Assembly: GCF_000350225.1 (NCBI RefSeq)
Contig: NW_005179115.1
Location: 1 to 64,000, forward strand
Direction: 5' to 3'
Source: Chondrus crispus
Lineage: Eukaryota; Rhodophyta; Florideophyceae; Gigartinales; Gigartinaceae
DNA length: 64,000 nt
Shown here piece by piece: positions 32,946 through 45,290 of this stretch (position 1 is its first letter; every line of letters begins with the position of its first letter). Below the pieces are notes generated by a model. The model saw only the letters and a program-made list of their open reading frames with translations. It was not told the DNA's origin and did no database searches. The position numbers and the translations under genes are program-made.

Positions 32946-34400
32946 TATCGTGGAAGTGGCTCAGGGTCGGCGTTGGTTTGTGCCAGTATGGCACATGCGT
33001 GCATTTAAATATGCTTTCAAGGAAAGTGGAACGCGCCATCCGTCCGATTTGTGCCTATCTAGGGCGCGCCGTTTTCGGTTTGCCGCGATTTGGTTCTCAG
33101 CAAGGCCGCCTTTGCGCGCTGCTGTACTGTATAAGACAATACTGACGGGAACGCCAATTTAAGGGGTGCCACAATTAATTTTTTTCTCCCATAATTGTTT
33201 GAACGGTTACCTCCCTCATCCATGCACGGCCCAATCAGCCCTCTGAGCGTTTGTCATGAAGCCGCCCTGCTCCCACCCAAACCCGATGGCCTCCCTCGAA
33301 CCTGAAGTCTTTGCGCTTGGGTCCTGACAGAGTGAACTTCATGAGAATAAGTTTTTAGGCCGCTATTAGCTTCGTGTTGGAATTCATCACAACCGGGGCA
33401 TTTTAGTCATGGTGGAGCTGCAAGTGAAGTCGAAATCGTGATCAGACGGGCCAAATTATTAACCGCATCAGAGAAACAACTTTCTTGGAGAATCGTGTTG
33501 GAATGTGAACGAATCCATAAGCCAAACAATTGTTACATATTCATGGGCTGGGTGCGCACTTACTGTAAGTAAAAGATGGAACGTTGTCGATAGAGCATTC
33601 CTGCATATCCAAGTTCCGGGCAAGATTCCTTCAAATGTTTTTAAAAGGCCCAAGAGTTTGACTAAATTCTTTCGCTGTTTTGAAAATGTCCTGAACTCAA
33701 GGGATAACTTGGAAATAAGGAAGAACGAACCCTGAACTCGACCTGTCGTATTATGATAGCCGTAAGAATTGTGAGTTTGGAAAGCCTGGACCTTAAAATG
33801 GGTCATTTTTACTCATTTGTTACAACGGCGAGTGCTACATCAAACACGGATTTGCAGACAAGAGGTCAAACTACTATTGGGCGTTCCATGCCCGCGGCGT
33901 GAAATAACATGCGAGAGAGAATGACTGTAGCGACAGTGGATCATCATAAAAAAGGAGTGATAGAGTCGCAGTAGACGGGGACGTTGACATGCCTGCGCAT
34001 CATTATCGATAATCCGTGCGCGCCGAGCGAAGCGGCAGGTTACTGTATAGCGGCATATGCATGCACTTCGCAGCATGTGTCGCGGCGCACGAGCGTTCTC
34101 GTTGCGGTCGGTCGCGAGATTCTCAAAGCCGGATGCAGGCTCTTTTTCTAGTACAGCAGAAACGGCCTCACACGGCGGCTGCGATCGGGTTCCGCCTGCC
34201 CTGCGGGTGTCCACCACTACGGCGACTTCTGGCGCGCAGACCAAGTGAGGAAGGGCACGAAAAGTTAGAATCGCGCACTCATCGCTGCCCCTTTCCGCAC
34301 GCGTCGCTCCCGGCAGATGCTCTGGGAGGCACGGGCAACAGCCTCACCGGCCACGTCGGGGGCGGTCGCCTTCTCTTTCATGCACGGAAACGCTGCTAAG

Positions 34401-34450
34401 TGCGTCCATTCCTCCCAATTGTCGATCGACAACTGAGAGGAATGGACGCA
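34401..34450. repeat. 50-bp near-perfect palindrome
   Basis: 25-bp arms centred on GTCGATCGAC with two mismatches and no spacer. Confidence 0.92.
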
Positions 34451-34636
34451 TGTAAAAATGGGAGTATAGGCTGTAGGGAACGCAGAAACCCCTGGAGCAG
34501 GCATCTAGAAGCGTTCTGGACTCCTTAGCACAAGAAGCAAAGAAATGACCACCCCTCTCCACCTGCGCTTTGTTGAGCTTTCGGAATTTTTTGCGACTTT
34601 GTGACGATGCGCAGCACAGTTTGAGTGAGAGGAGAT

Positions 34637-34687
34637 CGTTGCCGCGAACTTCGAGTCCCCGGAGGGGACTCGAAGTTCGCGGCAACG
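34637..34687. repeat. Perfect 24-bp inverted repeat with 3-base loop
   Basis: Arms 34637-34660 and 34664-34687 are exact reverse complements separated by GGA. Confidence 0.95.
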
Positions 34688-35013
34688 GTGCACGCGGTTT
34701 CGTCTACTATTGATGATTAAACATCGTATTTATTATGCGGACGAGGCCAAACGCGCGCGGTGTGCATAATTGAATATGCCCCACGCAGCATTGTGCGTAG
34801 AAGACTGGAGGAGTCCGTCTGTGACACTCTTGCTTTTGGTTGTTGTATGTTGGTGAGGCTTGGTAAAAAATCCTTTTACAGAATAAGGAGGTTTCGGTTG
34901 ATGGACGGAGATTGGTTTCGAGTTGAAGCAACAAATGTACTGAAGCTCGAGCCTCTGAAACATACGGGAAAAAGGAATATATTACATCCGTATCTACTAT
35001 TATACCATCGTCC

Positions 35014-38000
35014 TTAACGAAGATTTTTCATGCAAAACACTGCTATTTCGTGCCACTTCCGTCTCAATCGATACTGCTCGGACATCGGACAATTTACGAC
35101 CGAATGTCTTCTACCGGGCTGGGAGACATTCCATGTTCCTTGTCGAACTGTTTTTTTGTCGTTGAACTCCTTGATTTCACGAGCGTACCTCTTCTGATCC
35201 TTTTCGACTAAATGATAAAAGTGCTGGAGTTCACCGGGGGTTTTCTCGGCCTCCTCATACAACTTCGCCAATGTTTTAGTTTCCAGCACCCTTGCGGCTG
35301 TTCCTGAGATATTGTTACTCCGCAAAACGCTTTCCACATTTGACAGAACCTCCGAATTCTGCTTGAAAACTTGTCTAGACAAGTTTTCAAGCAGGATTCA
35401 GACGCTTAACGTCGTAGGAGCCGAGGGGTGTCCCGTCTCTCGCTCTACGTCCAACTTCATCTCTTTCCTGAACCGTAGTGACGTGCCACGACTGAGTACA
35501 GTAGATCTACGCTGCACCCAGGGATCGTGAAGTCCGTCCCGATCCCCCTTTTTCTGTAAAACGGCCTTCGAGGCATGCAAAACATGAACTGATTGACTTA
35601 TATCACAATGCTCGCCGGCAAGCGCCTCCATTGCGGAAAAAGCGGCAGTGCCCTCTATTTTCGGGAAGGGAGGCTCTGAGTACGTAGCGGTCGGAACCCA
35701 AAACTCCTCTGATCGTGGACCTTTGAAATACTTTGCTTTCAACAGGTTTCGAGGAGGATAACGAGCTATCCAAGCTCTCTGAGATGTAAAAAAGTCCCTG
35801 ATCGGTCTTCTGACAATCCAGTTCAGAGGAGCGCACTTCTGACTTTCACTACCGGCGACAGGTTCTGATCCCCCAGCTGGCAGTACAATCAGTCCTCACG
35901 GCCAGGCCATTCTGACAAGTGGCTTTGAAGTGTCTTTCATTTCAGAACACGCAGCCAGTCGTCTAAACTCTAATCCATTATAGCCGACGTGTGGTGCTGT
36001 ACGAGTCGAAACCACCCCACTCCCGCTTAGAGAGTAAGGTTTGTCCACCCCAATCACCAAAGGAGCGTTAGCCACAGCATCGTTCTGCTGACTCAGCGCG
36101 CCAGATTTCGCTGTTTCAAAATCAAATCCATTGTTGACATCCGCTTTTGCTTCTGAATCTGGGAGTCGGGCCTCAGGGACGTCGAAATAACAGTCCTCGT
36201 AGCGGCGCTGGCATTGTGGAAGACCTGTTGGCGGCTCCGTCGAAATCCTAACCATGCCTAGGTCATTTGGCAACGCATCACTGAGCAACTCTCTCAATTC
36301 AACAGGCAACCGCTGTTTCGCCTCTACACTGCATGCCACAGCGAACTGAATATTCCTCTTAATAAATCGAAACTGCGATGGGGCCTTCGTCTCGTATCCG
36401 AGAGACTTAAACACTTCAGCGAAGTTTATACTACTGAGAGGGTTAACGGCGAATCCTTTAATATTCACTGACCCCCTGTTTACATCTTCAAATCCATTAA
36501 GCATATCATCTATGCTAAGGAGAACCTATCTCCGCCGACGACTCTGGAATTGTCCAAATAATATGTCGCAGAGCCATTTTCCATGGTTATTCTTGAGAAA
36601 CAAAACAAGGCAGATCGTCGCAAGGCCCTGGTCGACGATGTACTGTGGTAAAGCTATTGTTGTCATCCAATTCTTCCCTACAGACGCGTTTTCAGAGACA
36701 ATAACCTTAACAGACTCCACGGCAGCGCAGCAGATGGTCCAGGAAAATTTCCTCCACAATGGCAGAGGCATTCTTCGGGCCTGTTTCTTGCTCGTGTGAA
36801 AGTACGATAGCGTTATTGTTGATCGAACTAACATGGGCGTTGGCGTCAAAACGCCAACGCATGATGTCGGAGGAAGCTGATACAACAAAATGCGGCAAAT
36901 TGAGCTTACTCATATCATCTTGGTGCGTGATACAGGCTCGATCTGGAAATGAGTTCCAATCAACAGCGACCCCTCGAAACTCCTGATTCTGCCTGGCCCG
37001 AATTCTCTGGTACTTGACCTCGACTTTCCTGAAATGATCGCTAAGCATCTTCACATAGCCCCTGCTTCTGGCGTCGCGTGCGTTGTGCACCCTTAAGTCG
37101 TTCAGGCATTCCTCTTCCTGAAAGCGCTTAGCGGCGATTTCGGTAGACAAAACATCATAGCGCATCTGTCGGTTCTCAAGAAGGGGTCGCCAGTAGGAGA
37201 GCTCATCAAACTTGCGCTTCAGGAAGATCCATTCGTGGTGAAACTGCAGTACCGCGTATTGTTGAGTCTTACAATTTGGGCGTGCGTTGTGGTCGCTCTG
37301 TGCAAAACTGATGGCACTGTAGTTTCGGCGCTTGCGGTATGCGCCGATCATCCTTTGTAAAATACTTCAAAACAGATAGAAATCCATTGAGTCGTTCTCT
37401 CGAAACGCCATCCTCAGTACCTTTCGAAGCTTCTCCTGAGTATTTATCTCAGGAGAGTAGACTCGACAAACGCTCTCACCAGAGGACCCCGCCGGATCTG
37501 CCCGCAGTACCATATCCAATTCTCTCTCCACTTTGTTGCGAATCTCGCTAAAGTAACGATTCATTGGATGACTGCGATGGTATTTGCAACAAGCAGAACC
37601 ATCGGTTAAAAGGACACGATCCTCAAGGGAGGGGTCATTGCTTATTATGTCAAGAACCCGATGTAAATCAGCGACGAAAGACTCCGAAATGGTATACAAC
37701 GCGGCGAAAGCTCTATTACATACCTGTGTCGTTGAATTTGTAAGTGGACCGAACATACGGTTGAGCAAAAAACAGTTTTTCTTGTGGCATGGCCTCAGTT
37801 CTTTCGCCAGTTTGATGAACTGATTATACTCACTCACTAAATTCAATTGAGGTACACCCGCAAAACACGGCGTATTGCAGCCGCAGTCGTAGCTTTGAAA
37901 ACTCTGCAGAGATGGGAAGCCTCCCCTGTCTCCCCTCCGACGCATCTGCCTGAGACGCACCCCAGCACTATCAATTATACTCTGCAATTCGTCGTCAGTG

Positions 38001-38878
38001 GCACTGTCGGGGGTGAGATACGTCCTGTTATACAAGAAGTTTCGTGAAACTCCTTGCAGACAACACATGGAACTGTTGCACAGCTTGTTCTTGAGGCGCA
38101 CGCCGAATCCGACTCTCTGTGAATCCATCTGCCCGCAGTGAAACGGTAGGGCCTCCATAACGAACCTTGCGAACCCACGGATTGCTTTCTGGCGCTCTGT
38201 TCCGTGCCGCACACCAGAGGCAGCTTCCCTTTGTGCCCTCGAAGGGGCCGTGAATCCAAGCGTTGACGTCCCGATTCCAGGTGCTCTACTCTCCGTCAGC
38301 GACGACAATGCCTCGTTAGCGAAATGACAGGCTTCCGCATGTTCGTGAATAACCACGATCTCGGTGAATTCCATGTACTGTTTGGGATCGGCGGCAATCT
38401 TTGCGAAGCAAAGTCGCTTGCAGCAGGGCCATATTTGAGCAGGGAATTTATTCTTGTGCACTTTGTACGCCGCCTCCACTCGTTTCTCTAATTCGAAAAG
38501 CACTTTCAATCGTCCCAGACTCTCATTGTCTGTACTAAAATCCACTGAAACGTCTTCATTTACAAATGCGCTGTTCAGACATTCTCTTAGTGCACCCGAT
38601 TGCGATATCTGCAACAGGAACTTTCCGATGTTGGTCGAAATCGACGGAGAATCTGCATCAGCAATGAGTTCGTTTGAAGATCCAAAATACTCTTGTACTA
38701 GTGAAAGATAATCCTCATTCACCTTATCGAACAAGTCCTCGAATCGCTTCCGAAACACCTCGCGAGTATCCGTCACCTGATGGTTAAGTGGCGACGACTC
38801 TCGAATATCGCTAAACATTCGGTGATTCGAACTCAACGCGTGAAGGGAGGAAATAATCTCTGCAGAATGAGAATTCAT
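35014..38878 (-). pseudogene. Large transposase-like protein with GxN-KN / NH..CD..FG signature, broken
   Basis: From ATG at 38878 the frame is open for 503 codons to a TGA at 37367-37369, then open again in the same frame to 36707. The first part has Cys clusters (CNSSMCCLQGV, CGCNTPCFAGV) that look like zinc-binding lead domains. The later part has AVDWNSFPDRACI, DIMRWRFDANAH and SINNNAIVLSHEQE. After a frame change near 36740 comes SENASVGKNWMTTIALPQYI and NNHGKWLCDILFGQF. This resembles the eukaryotic transposon-derived family with a D...GQNKN ... GHT...D..FG signature, for which I recall only DUF-type names. Another frame change near 36525 leads to the C-terminal part (36504-35896 and further pieces to 35014). 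A 36-bp palindrome lies at 35359-35394. Few lesions in about 1,200 codons suggest recent loss. Confidence 0.6.
35359..35394. repeat. Perfect 36-bp palindrome
   Basis: 18-bp arms centred on TCTAGA with no spacer. Further out the two sides keep partial similarity (AATTCGGA against GATTCAGA), as if a longer inverted copy had decayed. Confidence 0.93.
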
Positions 38879-40178
38879 GGCCTGATCCTCGAACGTGTGC
38901 GACAAGAGAGCTTATGATACTCCGTGAGGCACAGAGGATGCGCCGAAATTTAAAAGGAGAGGAATCGGGCTTGTCCTGAAAAGGACTGAAGAAAGGGCAG
39001 AGAGAGAAGGTAGAAATAATAGGTGAACAAAAACGAGCAAAGGGTGTAACGAAATGTTAGAGGAAAGAGTATTGAGATTGAGGAAGTAGATGCGCGTGCT
39101 GGAAAGAGACTGCTTCCTCTCGATGAAATTCTTCAAAGTTGGGAAACGGTGCAAGACAGAATGGCAACCGGCAAGAAATTGATAACAGAAATGGAGACAA
39201 TCTGCGGAGTTCTGCCATAGTAACTTCGAAGGTCGGTTCCGTAAGATAATCAGAAAACTCCGTGGAGAGAGACCATTTTCCCCTGATGACCTTGACGAGT
39301 AACGGCAGAAGTGTACTGGCAGTACAAAGGGAAGGGTGGGGACTGCGAAGGTCAAGTTCAAATTGTTCCAAAGACAAAACAACGCAAAAAGCCTAGTCTT
39401 TTTACTGCGGAGCTCTGCAATGAATGGAGAGGCAACACAAGGCGTTTCGGAAGTCCGGCCCCAAAACCATCGGCCTTGGACCAAGGGCCGTGGCTGCAGC
39501 CATTGATTTTGTCGCTAACACGCGTTTTACCTCAATATATTTCCCAAGTGCCCTATTTCAATAGCATGATATCTGTTTCATTTAGTCTTATCGGAAAAAT
39601 CGCACTGTTCTAATCTCACGCAGTTAGTTGCAAAGCGCAACTATCAGAGCGAGAAGTGCAGCGCTCACCCCACGCCAGCCGATCCTTTCAAAGCTGCGAC
39701 CACTGGGCTCGGTGAATGCTAGCCTTCCCCTCCAACTGCTTTCCCTTTCGTCCGCTTCCGGCACCCCATTTATATGTGACCTCTTGGCAGGCGGGCGGCA
39801 CCTAGCGACGCTCCATCGACGTCACCACGTCTCCGTTACTGCCAGTGAAATGTTTTTGCCATTTGCCACGATGCGCTGCACAGGCTTAGTCCGGGAGTTC
39901 GGGGCATCGCATGCCCCGAACTCCGCGCCCCCGGAACGGATATATGTGGCGTTGTTAGGAAAGAGAGAGATATGCCTTGCTGGGTAGGATGGTAGGGACG
40001 GTGTAATATGAAAAGGAAGAGAAGCAGGTAGGGGAGGGGATGTCCGGACGAAGGATCAGGTGAAGGCGCGTATTGGGACGAGAAGAGTGAGGCTGGGCAG
40101 GGCAATGTGGGACGCCAGATGACTACCGTTTATTGTTGAAGTCAGTCGCTAATTTGCTACTCTTTACAGGGTTGTGAA
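38879..40178. other. No supported gene
   Basis: This is the upstream side of the transposase-like gene. Minus-strand frames at 38912-39484 lack motifs. A hairpin at 39894-39924 has 14-bp perfect arms and a 3-base loop. Confidence 0.4.
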
Positions 40179-41620
40179 TTAGTTGAAAAGATGTTGTCGG
40201 AGGCTGTCGATGCTCCGGAACGGTCCATGATTGAAGTTTGGTGAAAACTTGGAATGATCAACTTCCCAAAAAGGTTGTCGGCCGGAGAAAGAGAGACACA
40301 TGTCAGCAGGCTGACGTGTCGTCGAACGCAACGTCATATTACTGTACAGTGGCAATCCAACCGACGATCGCGCGGCTTCGAACAAGTGCATCGTCGATCT
40401 GAGCTTCTTCTCACGCTCCTGGTGTTCTTCTGTGACGATAGCCCGGAGATTTTTAGACACAGCAAAAAGGTAAACTTCCTTAATGAGATTTGGTGGTTGC
40501 ATGTTCCGACCTACGAGACTTTCGCGGAACTCGCGAATATATGTACCGAACTCGATGACCCGGCTTACGTCAAACAACACGCATAGCAAGATGTAATATT
40601 CATCCACCTTGGTCATGTTCAAAATGCATTGCAATCACCTGCGCCGAGTGCGTTGCTCTTCAGACAACGACGCGTGTAGGTCGTGTTGTTTATTAGAGCC
40701 ATTCTCAAAGTTGGCTGTGCTCCACGGGTCGGAATAATCTTGCGACCCTGCGGGTGCAGCAACCCCCTGCGCACTGCCTGTCATGGCATGCTGATTTGAC
40801 GGCTGGACAGCATGCCCTCTATTTACTTCAGATAGATGGTCTTGGCAGTTTGAACATAGACTTCCCATGCAATCAGAACACAGGGAGCTCTGGTTGGTAT
40901 GATCGCCCATGGTAGGATTCGTGGGCATCGTCGGCAGGAAAACAGCACTATTTTTGTTAGAACGGGAATTTTTCTATCATTTTCGAAACGATTTTCATGC
41001 ATGAACGAATCCATGGATTCGTCTACAGAAACCACCAAAGCATTCTTCCCCTCCGCGAATTTGAGCATTCCCGATACTTTCGACATTTCTGTTATGCGTC
41101 TGGAAACTATTGGAAGGCGACAGCTCTTGTATACTTCTGGTCTCTTCGGAAGTGCATTTTTGAAGTTTTCTGGCCCATTTTCACACCCATAGCGAATATG
41201 ACCGACATCCAAATAGTGCCGACGCGTGTAGGTATAGCGAGACGGCTTCCCAAGTCTCCAGCTTCTGACAATTACAGCGTTGTAGATTTCTACGAGGGGT
41301 CCGACTGACCTGGAAGTTGGAAGGCAGTCATCTTCACTGCCTTCCAGAAGGAAGGCGTGAATATATTTCTCGAAGATAATCTTCGTCATGATGGTCTTCT
41401 TTTTCACGAATTGGCGTTGCTGAAGTGCCCTTTTTATCCTCTCATCATTGCGAGTCCCGCTCTTTGCGAACCTCTCACGACCATCACGCCGAGACAAGAC
41501 CAGATTTGGAGAAAGGTCCGACTCCAAGTTCAATTCCAGTGGTGTGACTATCGAAGGCGTTGAACCGTCGGATGATGAGTGCAAGGAAGATGATGGGGAT
41601 ATGGATGAGAAAGACGCCAT
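40179..41620 (-). CDS. Uncharacterised reverse-strand gene or pseudogene, several frames
   Basis: Three consecutive minus frames with little overlap could be one product. 41620-40823 starts at ATG, with a Ser-rich N-terminus (MASFSSISPSSSLHSSSDG), a basic KRALQQRQFVKKKTIMTK stretch and a mixed alpha/beta-looking middle. 40928-40635 has ATG and paired Cys residues (CSDCMGSLCSNC). 40634-40179 is a helical segment (VEFGTYIREF-like). They could be exons, or frames split by mutation. I recognise no family. There is no TIR or LTR around it. An 11-bp-arm hairpin at 41318-41346 lies within the first frame. Confidence 0.35.
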
Positions 41621-42068
41621 CACTAGCCTAAATTTCGGACCAAGCAGGAGTTGAAAGATGAGATCCTGTGTGAATAATGTGGACTTATCTGGGTCATTAG
41701 AGAGCCATTGTCCATTTATAATCTTGGGATCAGCTCCTCACTTCGAATCGAAGGAAACCGAGCGAGTTTCTCCCAAATGAGGAAGACAGGTGCGACATCG
41801 GTTTTTGAAATTTTGAACAAGAGGTGGGTGAGGAGAGTATATCCAGCCCAGTTTTATAGACGTGGCGCTCAAGGTAGAGAGGAAGAAGCGGTTAAGGGGC
41901 TCCGTTTGGAGATCCAGGGCAACGTAGAAGCGATGCATTTGCAGTGACTATACGCCTGCAGAAATGAGAAATGATTTCAGCACTTGTGAGCAAAAGATTA
42001 CACTGAAAATTCTTTTGCAGAATTCTGCAATGGATGTCAGCTCAACATTCCCCATATCCCACTAGTAA

Positions 42069-42631
42069 GTGAAGAGCCGTGGGAAAGTATTTGACGACAG
42101 ATGGCTTGCAAAATCGCGGGAACTTGACATTTATGACCATTGTGACCTCACACGCAAGTACTCTGCATCCGCCCACCTCAAAAAACTAACGCACACACGC
42201 AATGGCTACTGTAGAAGAAGAGACGGCTTTGTCCCCGTGAAGCAGTGGCGAAGGCGATGAGCGTAAGGGAAGAAGTGGTCGACACTCGCTGTTTTCTGTT
42301 CAAGAAGACCTTATTACTACAGGAGCGATGGGAAAGATATTGCCAGCGACTCAGATGGTACTCCGCGGATGCGTACGAAGCGCAAGAAGATGATGGCTTC
42401 AGGTTTTCGAGGAGAGTTGGCGGCGTTTGGGGAACAACTGAAAGAGAGCAGCTTGGCAAGAATTGAATTGGAACGCGAGTAATTGGCCTTGCAGCGCTAA
42501 CGCTTCGCTGCTGATCGCATTGACAAGGAGAGAGATAGAGACGAGCGTGCAGCAGAACGTGTGGCCTTGCGCAAGCTCGAGCTGGAGAAGCTTAAAGTCA
42601 TGATGGAAGCTTTTACCAGTAAGCTCGAATA
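42069..42631 (+). pseudogene. Decayed ORF with basic middle and coiled-coil C-terminus
   Basis: The readable end (about 42340-42631) runs SDSDGTPRMRTKRKKMMAS, then FGEQLKESSLARIELERE. After two stops comes a Glu/Arg/Leu coiled coil ending in a TAA at about 42629. This layout, a basic patch followed by an ELE/RLE coiled coil, is common in the accessory Myb-like proteins of Harbinger transposons. No clear SANT/Myb tryptophan repeat is visible upstream, so that is only a suggestion. Two in-frame stops in the coiled coil show that it is dead. Confidence 0.4.
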
Positions 42632-42816
42632 AATATTTCTGAGCAAAGCAAAAACTAGGCCACGGTCATCGGACTATCGCGAAATGCTGACGCGCGCGCC
42701 TGCAGGTGTCTTCTATCCCGATTGCGCTTCCTCCTGAGAAAAAATGGGCTATGGCGTGCGGCAGGGCCGCCGGTGAGAAGAGTCGGCGGAGAGGGAGGGG
42801 TGCGCAACGCGGGTGG

Positions 42817-43429
42817 TTAAATTGCAACTGGAGGCGCTGGAAGGATGTTGCAGCAAGGGCAGCAGCAGTAAGTCCAAAGGACTTGGGCGGGACGGCCTGG
42901 GGCAGGCGGTCGAAGTTGTTTTTGACCTTTGCGCGGCGGCGGCGTGTGTGGGAGACGTTTGCGGCGGGGGCTAGTCGGAAGGCGCGTGCGTCGGCGGCGG
43001 GGGAGGGTCGCCGGGGCATGTGGGCGCGGCGGGGTAGAGATGTTGTCGACGGATTGCAGGGAGGGACGATCGCACAGGGAGGTGGGAGGGGCGGATATAG
43101 GTGGAAAAGTGCGAGGGGAAGAGGACTTGGCGGGGGAGTCGTGCTCCCGGACGGCTAGCATGGAGAGGGAGGAGGAGTCTGGGAAGAGTCCGGTGGTGGT
43201 GGTGTCGATGAGGAGGACCTTATAAGTTGGAAAGCAGGGTCGTTGGTGCGGGACATATGGAGGGGGGTTGCAGGTAGGGTAGGGGGAGTTGGAGGGGATC
43301 GAAGGGATCAGTTCGGATTGATAAGGAGATAAAGAGGCTGATTGCATTCGATGCGAGGCCGCCGTCGGCAGTGCCCCATGTGGCCATGAGGAGGAGGACG
43401 ACGAAGCGGGTCGGGTGCAAGGGGCGCAT
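42817..43429 (-). CDS. Possible GC-rich secreted protein gene, doubtful
   Basis: From ATG at 43429 a frame gives MRPLHPTRFVVLLLMATWG, a plausible signal peptide, then Pro/Leu-rich sequence to a stop at 43220. A second minus frame (read within 43605-42817) stays open over the rest with Ser/Pro-rich content (VLLIDTTTTGLFPDSSSLSM). Together they might be two exons, but I see no convincing splice pair. The GC content is high, as in the bZIP gene nearby. It could equally be chance open frame in GC-rich DNA. Confidence 0.25.
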
Positions 43430-45057
43430 GGTGGAACGCAACGAGAGAGAAGGACACCGCGAGCGCTCAGGCGCATCTCCGGCCCGCGCGCGCAGCGGCG
43501 TCGAGGCAGGAGGCGACGTAGCCGCGGAGCGTTTCTGACGGGGGGTGCAGGGCTTCTCGCAGGCGGTGGGCGCGCGACACGACGAGCAAGACGAGGGCCT
43601 TGCATCGACTCGTGCGGGCGATGAAGTGTTGAGGCCTGCAGTGTATTATTCCTGTCATACTCCTGAGGCTGGCATGCGTATACGAGGAAATTTTTCGTGA
43701 GTTTATCAATTTCCGTCTAACTCTTCAGCCACCAATTGCTGAAGAGTTGCTCATATTTATTTCTCACAAGCGCAAGCGTATAGTCTCTATTCTCATAAAC
43801 CTCAATCTGACAGCAAACTCATATTCTTTGTTGCAGGCCATGCTTGCTTGCATCTTTGGCTTGTACGCACTGCCACGAGGCACATTTGAATCCGGATCCA
43901 AGACCGTCCGTCGACAGTCGCCATTCCCGCCACACGCCGATAAGATCTCAGTACAGGGGACCCGACTCATTAGTGCCGCGCCGTGCAAGACCCCAAAACT
44001 GGCACTATTGGGAGACGGCATTAGTAGGTGACGTCACATCTATTTTCATGCACTCAGTAATTAACGTTTGCCGGCACCGCGTTGGGTCTGTCGTGTTTTG
44101 AAGTGAGAAACGCGCGTTTTGCCGACCTCAGATACGATAGAGCGTCTGAAACTCGGTATTCAATCGCTAAAACTTTTAGCTCTCCAAACAATTCCGCTAT
44201 GCAACGACAGAGGGTACAGTCCTTCTCTCTCTCGCGTCATCTGCGCTCCCATCTTCATCACTTGATTGCGGGTTGCTTTTTTATTTCCGGAACCGGATCC
44301 GTAAGGAGGACAAGCTAAGGTCTGTGAACGCTGTTCGGTGAATAGGATCGCGGTTAGAATCCGCTTTCACATGTTATCACTCGCGACGGACGGACGGTGG
44401 AATAACACCCGGACCCGTGTGACAGGTGGCACTTGGGGTGTTCGTGCGGCTGGCCGGCATTAGTGGGAGGGTGGCAATAGTGAATAGTGTTGAAGAATCA
44501 AGATTACGATTTATTACCTAAAGATTTCGGCCTAGAAATGCTTACCGTTCCTTGAATTCCTGGATGGTTGCCCCCTGTCTTTCGCTGTTCTCATTGGTGT
44601 GGACATAAAAGTTGATACAACGGCCAGAGAATTGTAGTGGCGCGTGTTTCCATGCCACGCCGAGCCGCTATCCTAGCGACACTACCCCCTTCGGCGAATG
44701 AGGCCCACTTTCGGCTTGATTTGGGGCGCGCGTCCATGACTCACCTGAGTTCGAGTTCTGCTTTGGTAAGCTTCAAGATGAGGGGGTACTTCCAGGATGA
44801 TAGGGCGTAAGTAGCGACGGGAGATCGCGTTATCTTACCGAGCGTGTGTGTGAGAAACATTCTCGAATGGTTAAGCCATACAAGAAAGAGTAGAGAGAGA
44901 ACAGAACCAGTGATGACTTGATGACTGAGCAGCCAAGCTGAAGGTGGGATAGTGGGAGAAAAAGCGACGACTTGAGGAAGAGAGAAGAGTGGTGAGAGAG
45001 TTTTGACGTGCCTCTCTTATACAGCCCTGTTTTCGGACAGTTTCCGAATTTCATTTC

Positions 45058-45290
45058 TGCCAAGTTCCATTACGCGAATGAAGAATCATTTCCAAGTCAT
45101 AGTGGGGGTGCCAAACCATGGCGTGTGACTAGGTGCTGATTCTTTTTTCTGCCAAGTTTCATTATGCGTATGAAGAATCATTCCCAAGTCATAGTGTGAC
45201 TTGGTGCTGATTCTTGTTTTGCCAAGTTTCATTACGAGAATGAAAAATCATGTCCCAAATCATGGCGTGTGGCTTGGCGTGGACTTGTCG
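45058..45290 (+). repeat. Degenerate tandem repeat, three units
   Basis: Units start with TGCCAAGTT at 45058, 45150 and 45220. They share a CATTA..GAATGAAGAATCAT type core. The first unit is 92 bases because of an extra GGGGGTGCCAAACCATGGC type segment; the second is 70. Confidence 0.8.

Larger units (their letters stand above)
32946..35013. other. Non-coding stretch with two long palindromes
   Basis: Only overlapping short frames were found. Palindromes lie at 34401-34450 (25-bp arms, two mismatches, no loop) and 34637-34687 (24-bp perfect arms, 3-base loop). A GC-rich block spans about 34010-34380 without a supported gene. Confidence 0.5.

Noticed and set aside
31380..33200. TIR pair for the second pogo relic (TTAATTGTGGCACCCC near 33160 and GTGCCAC near 31425)
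   Set aside because: Similarity is limited to a few bases and no TA-flanked ends could be placed.
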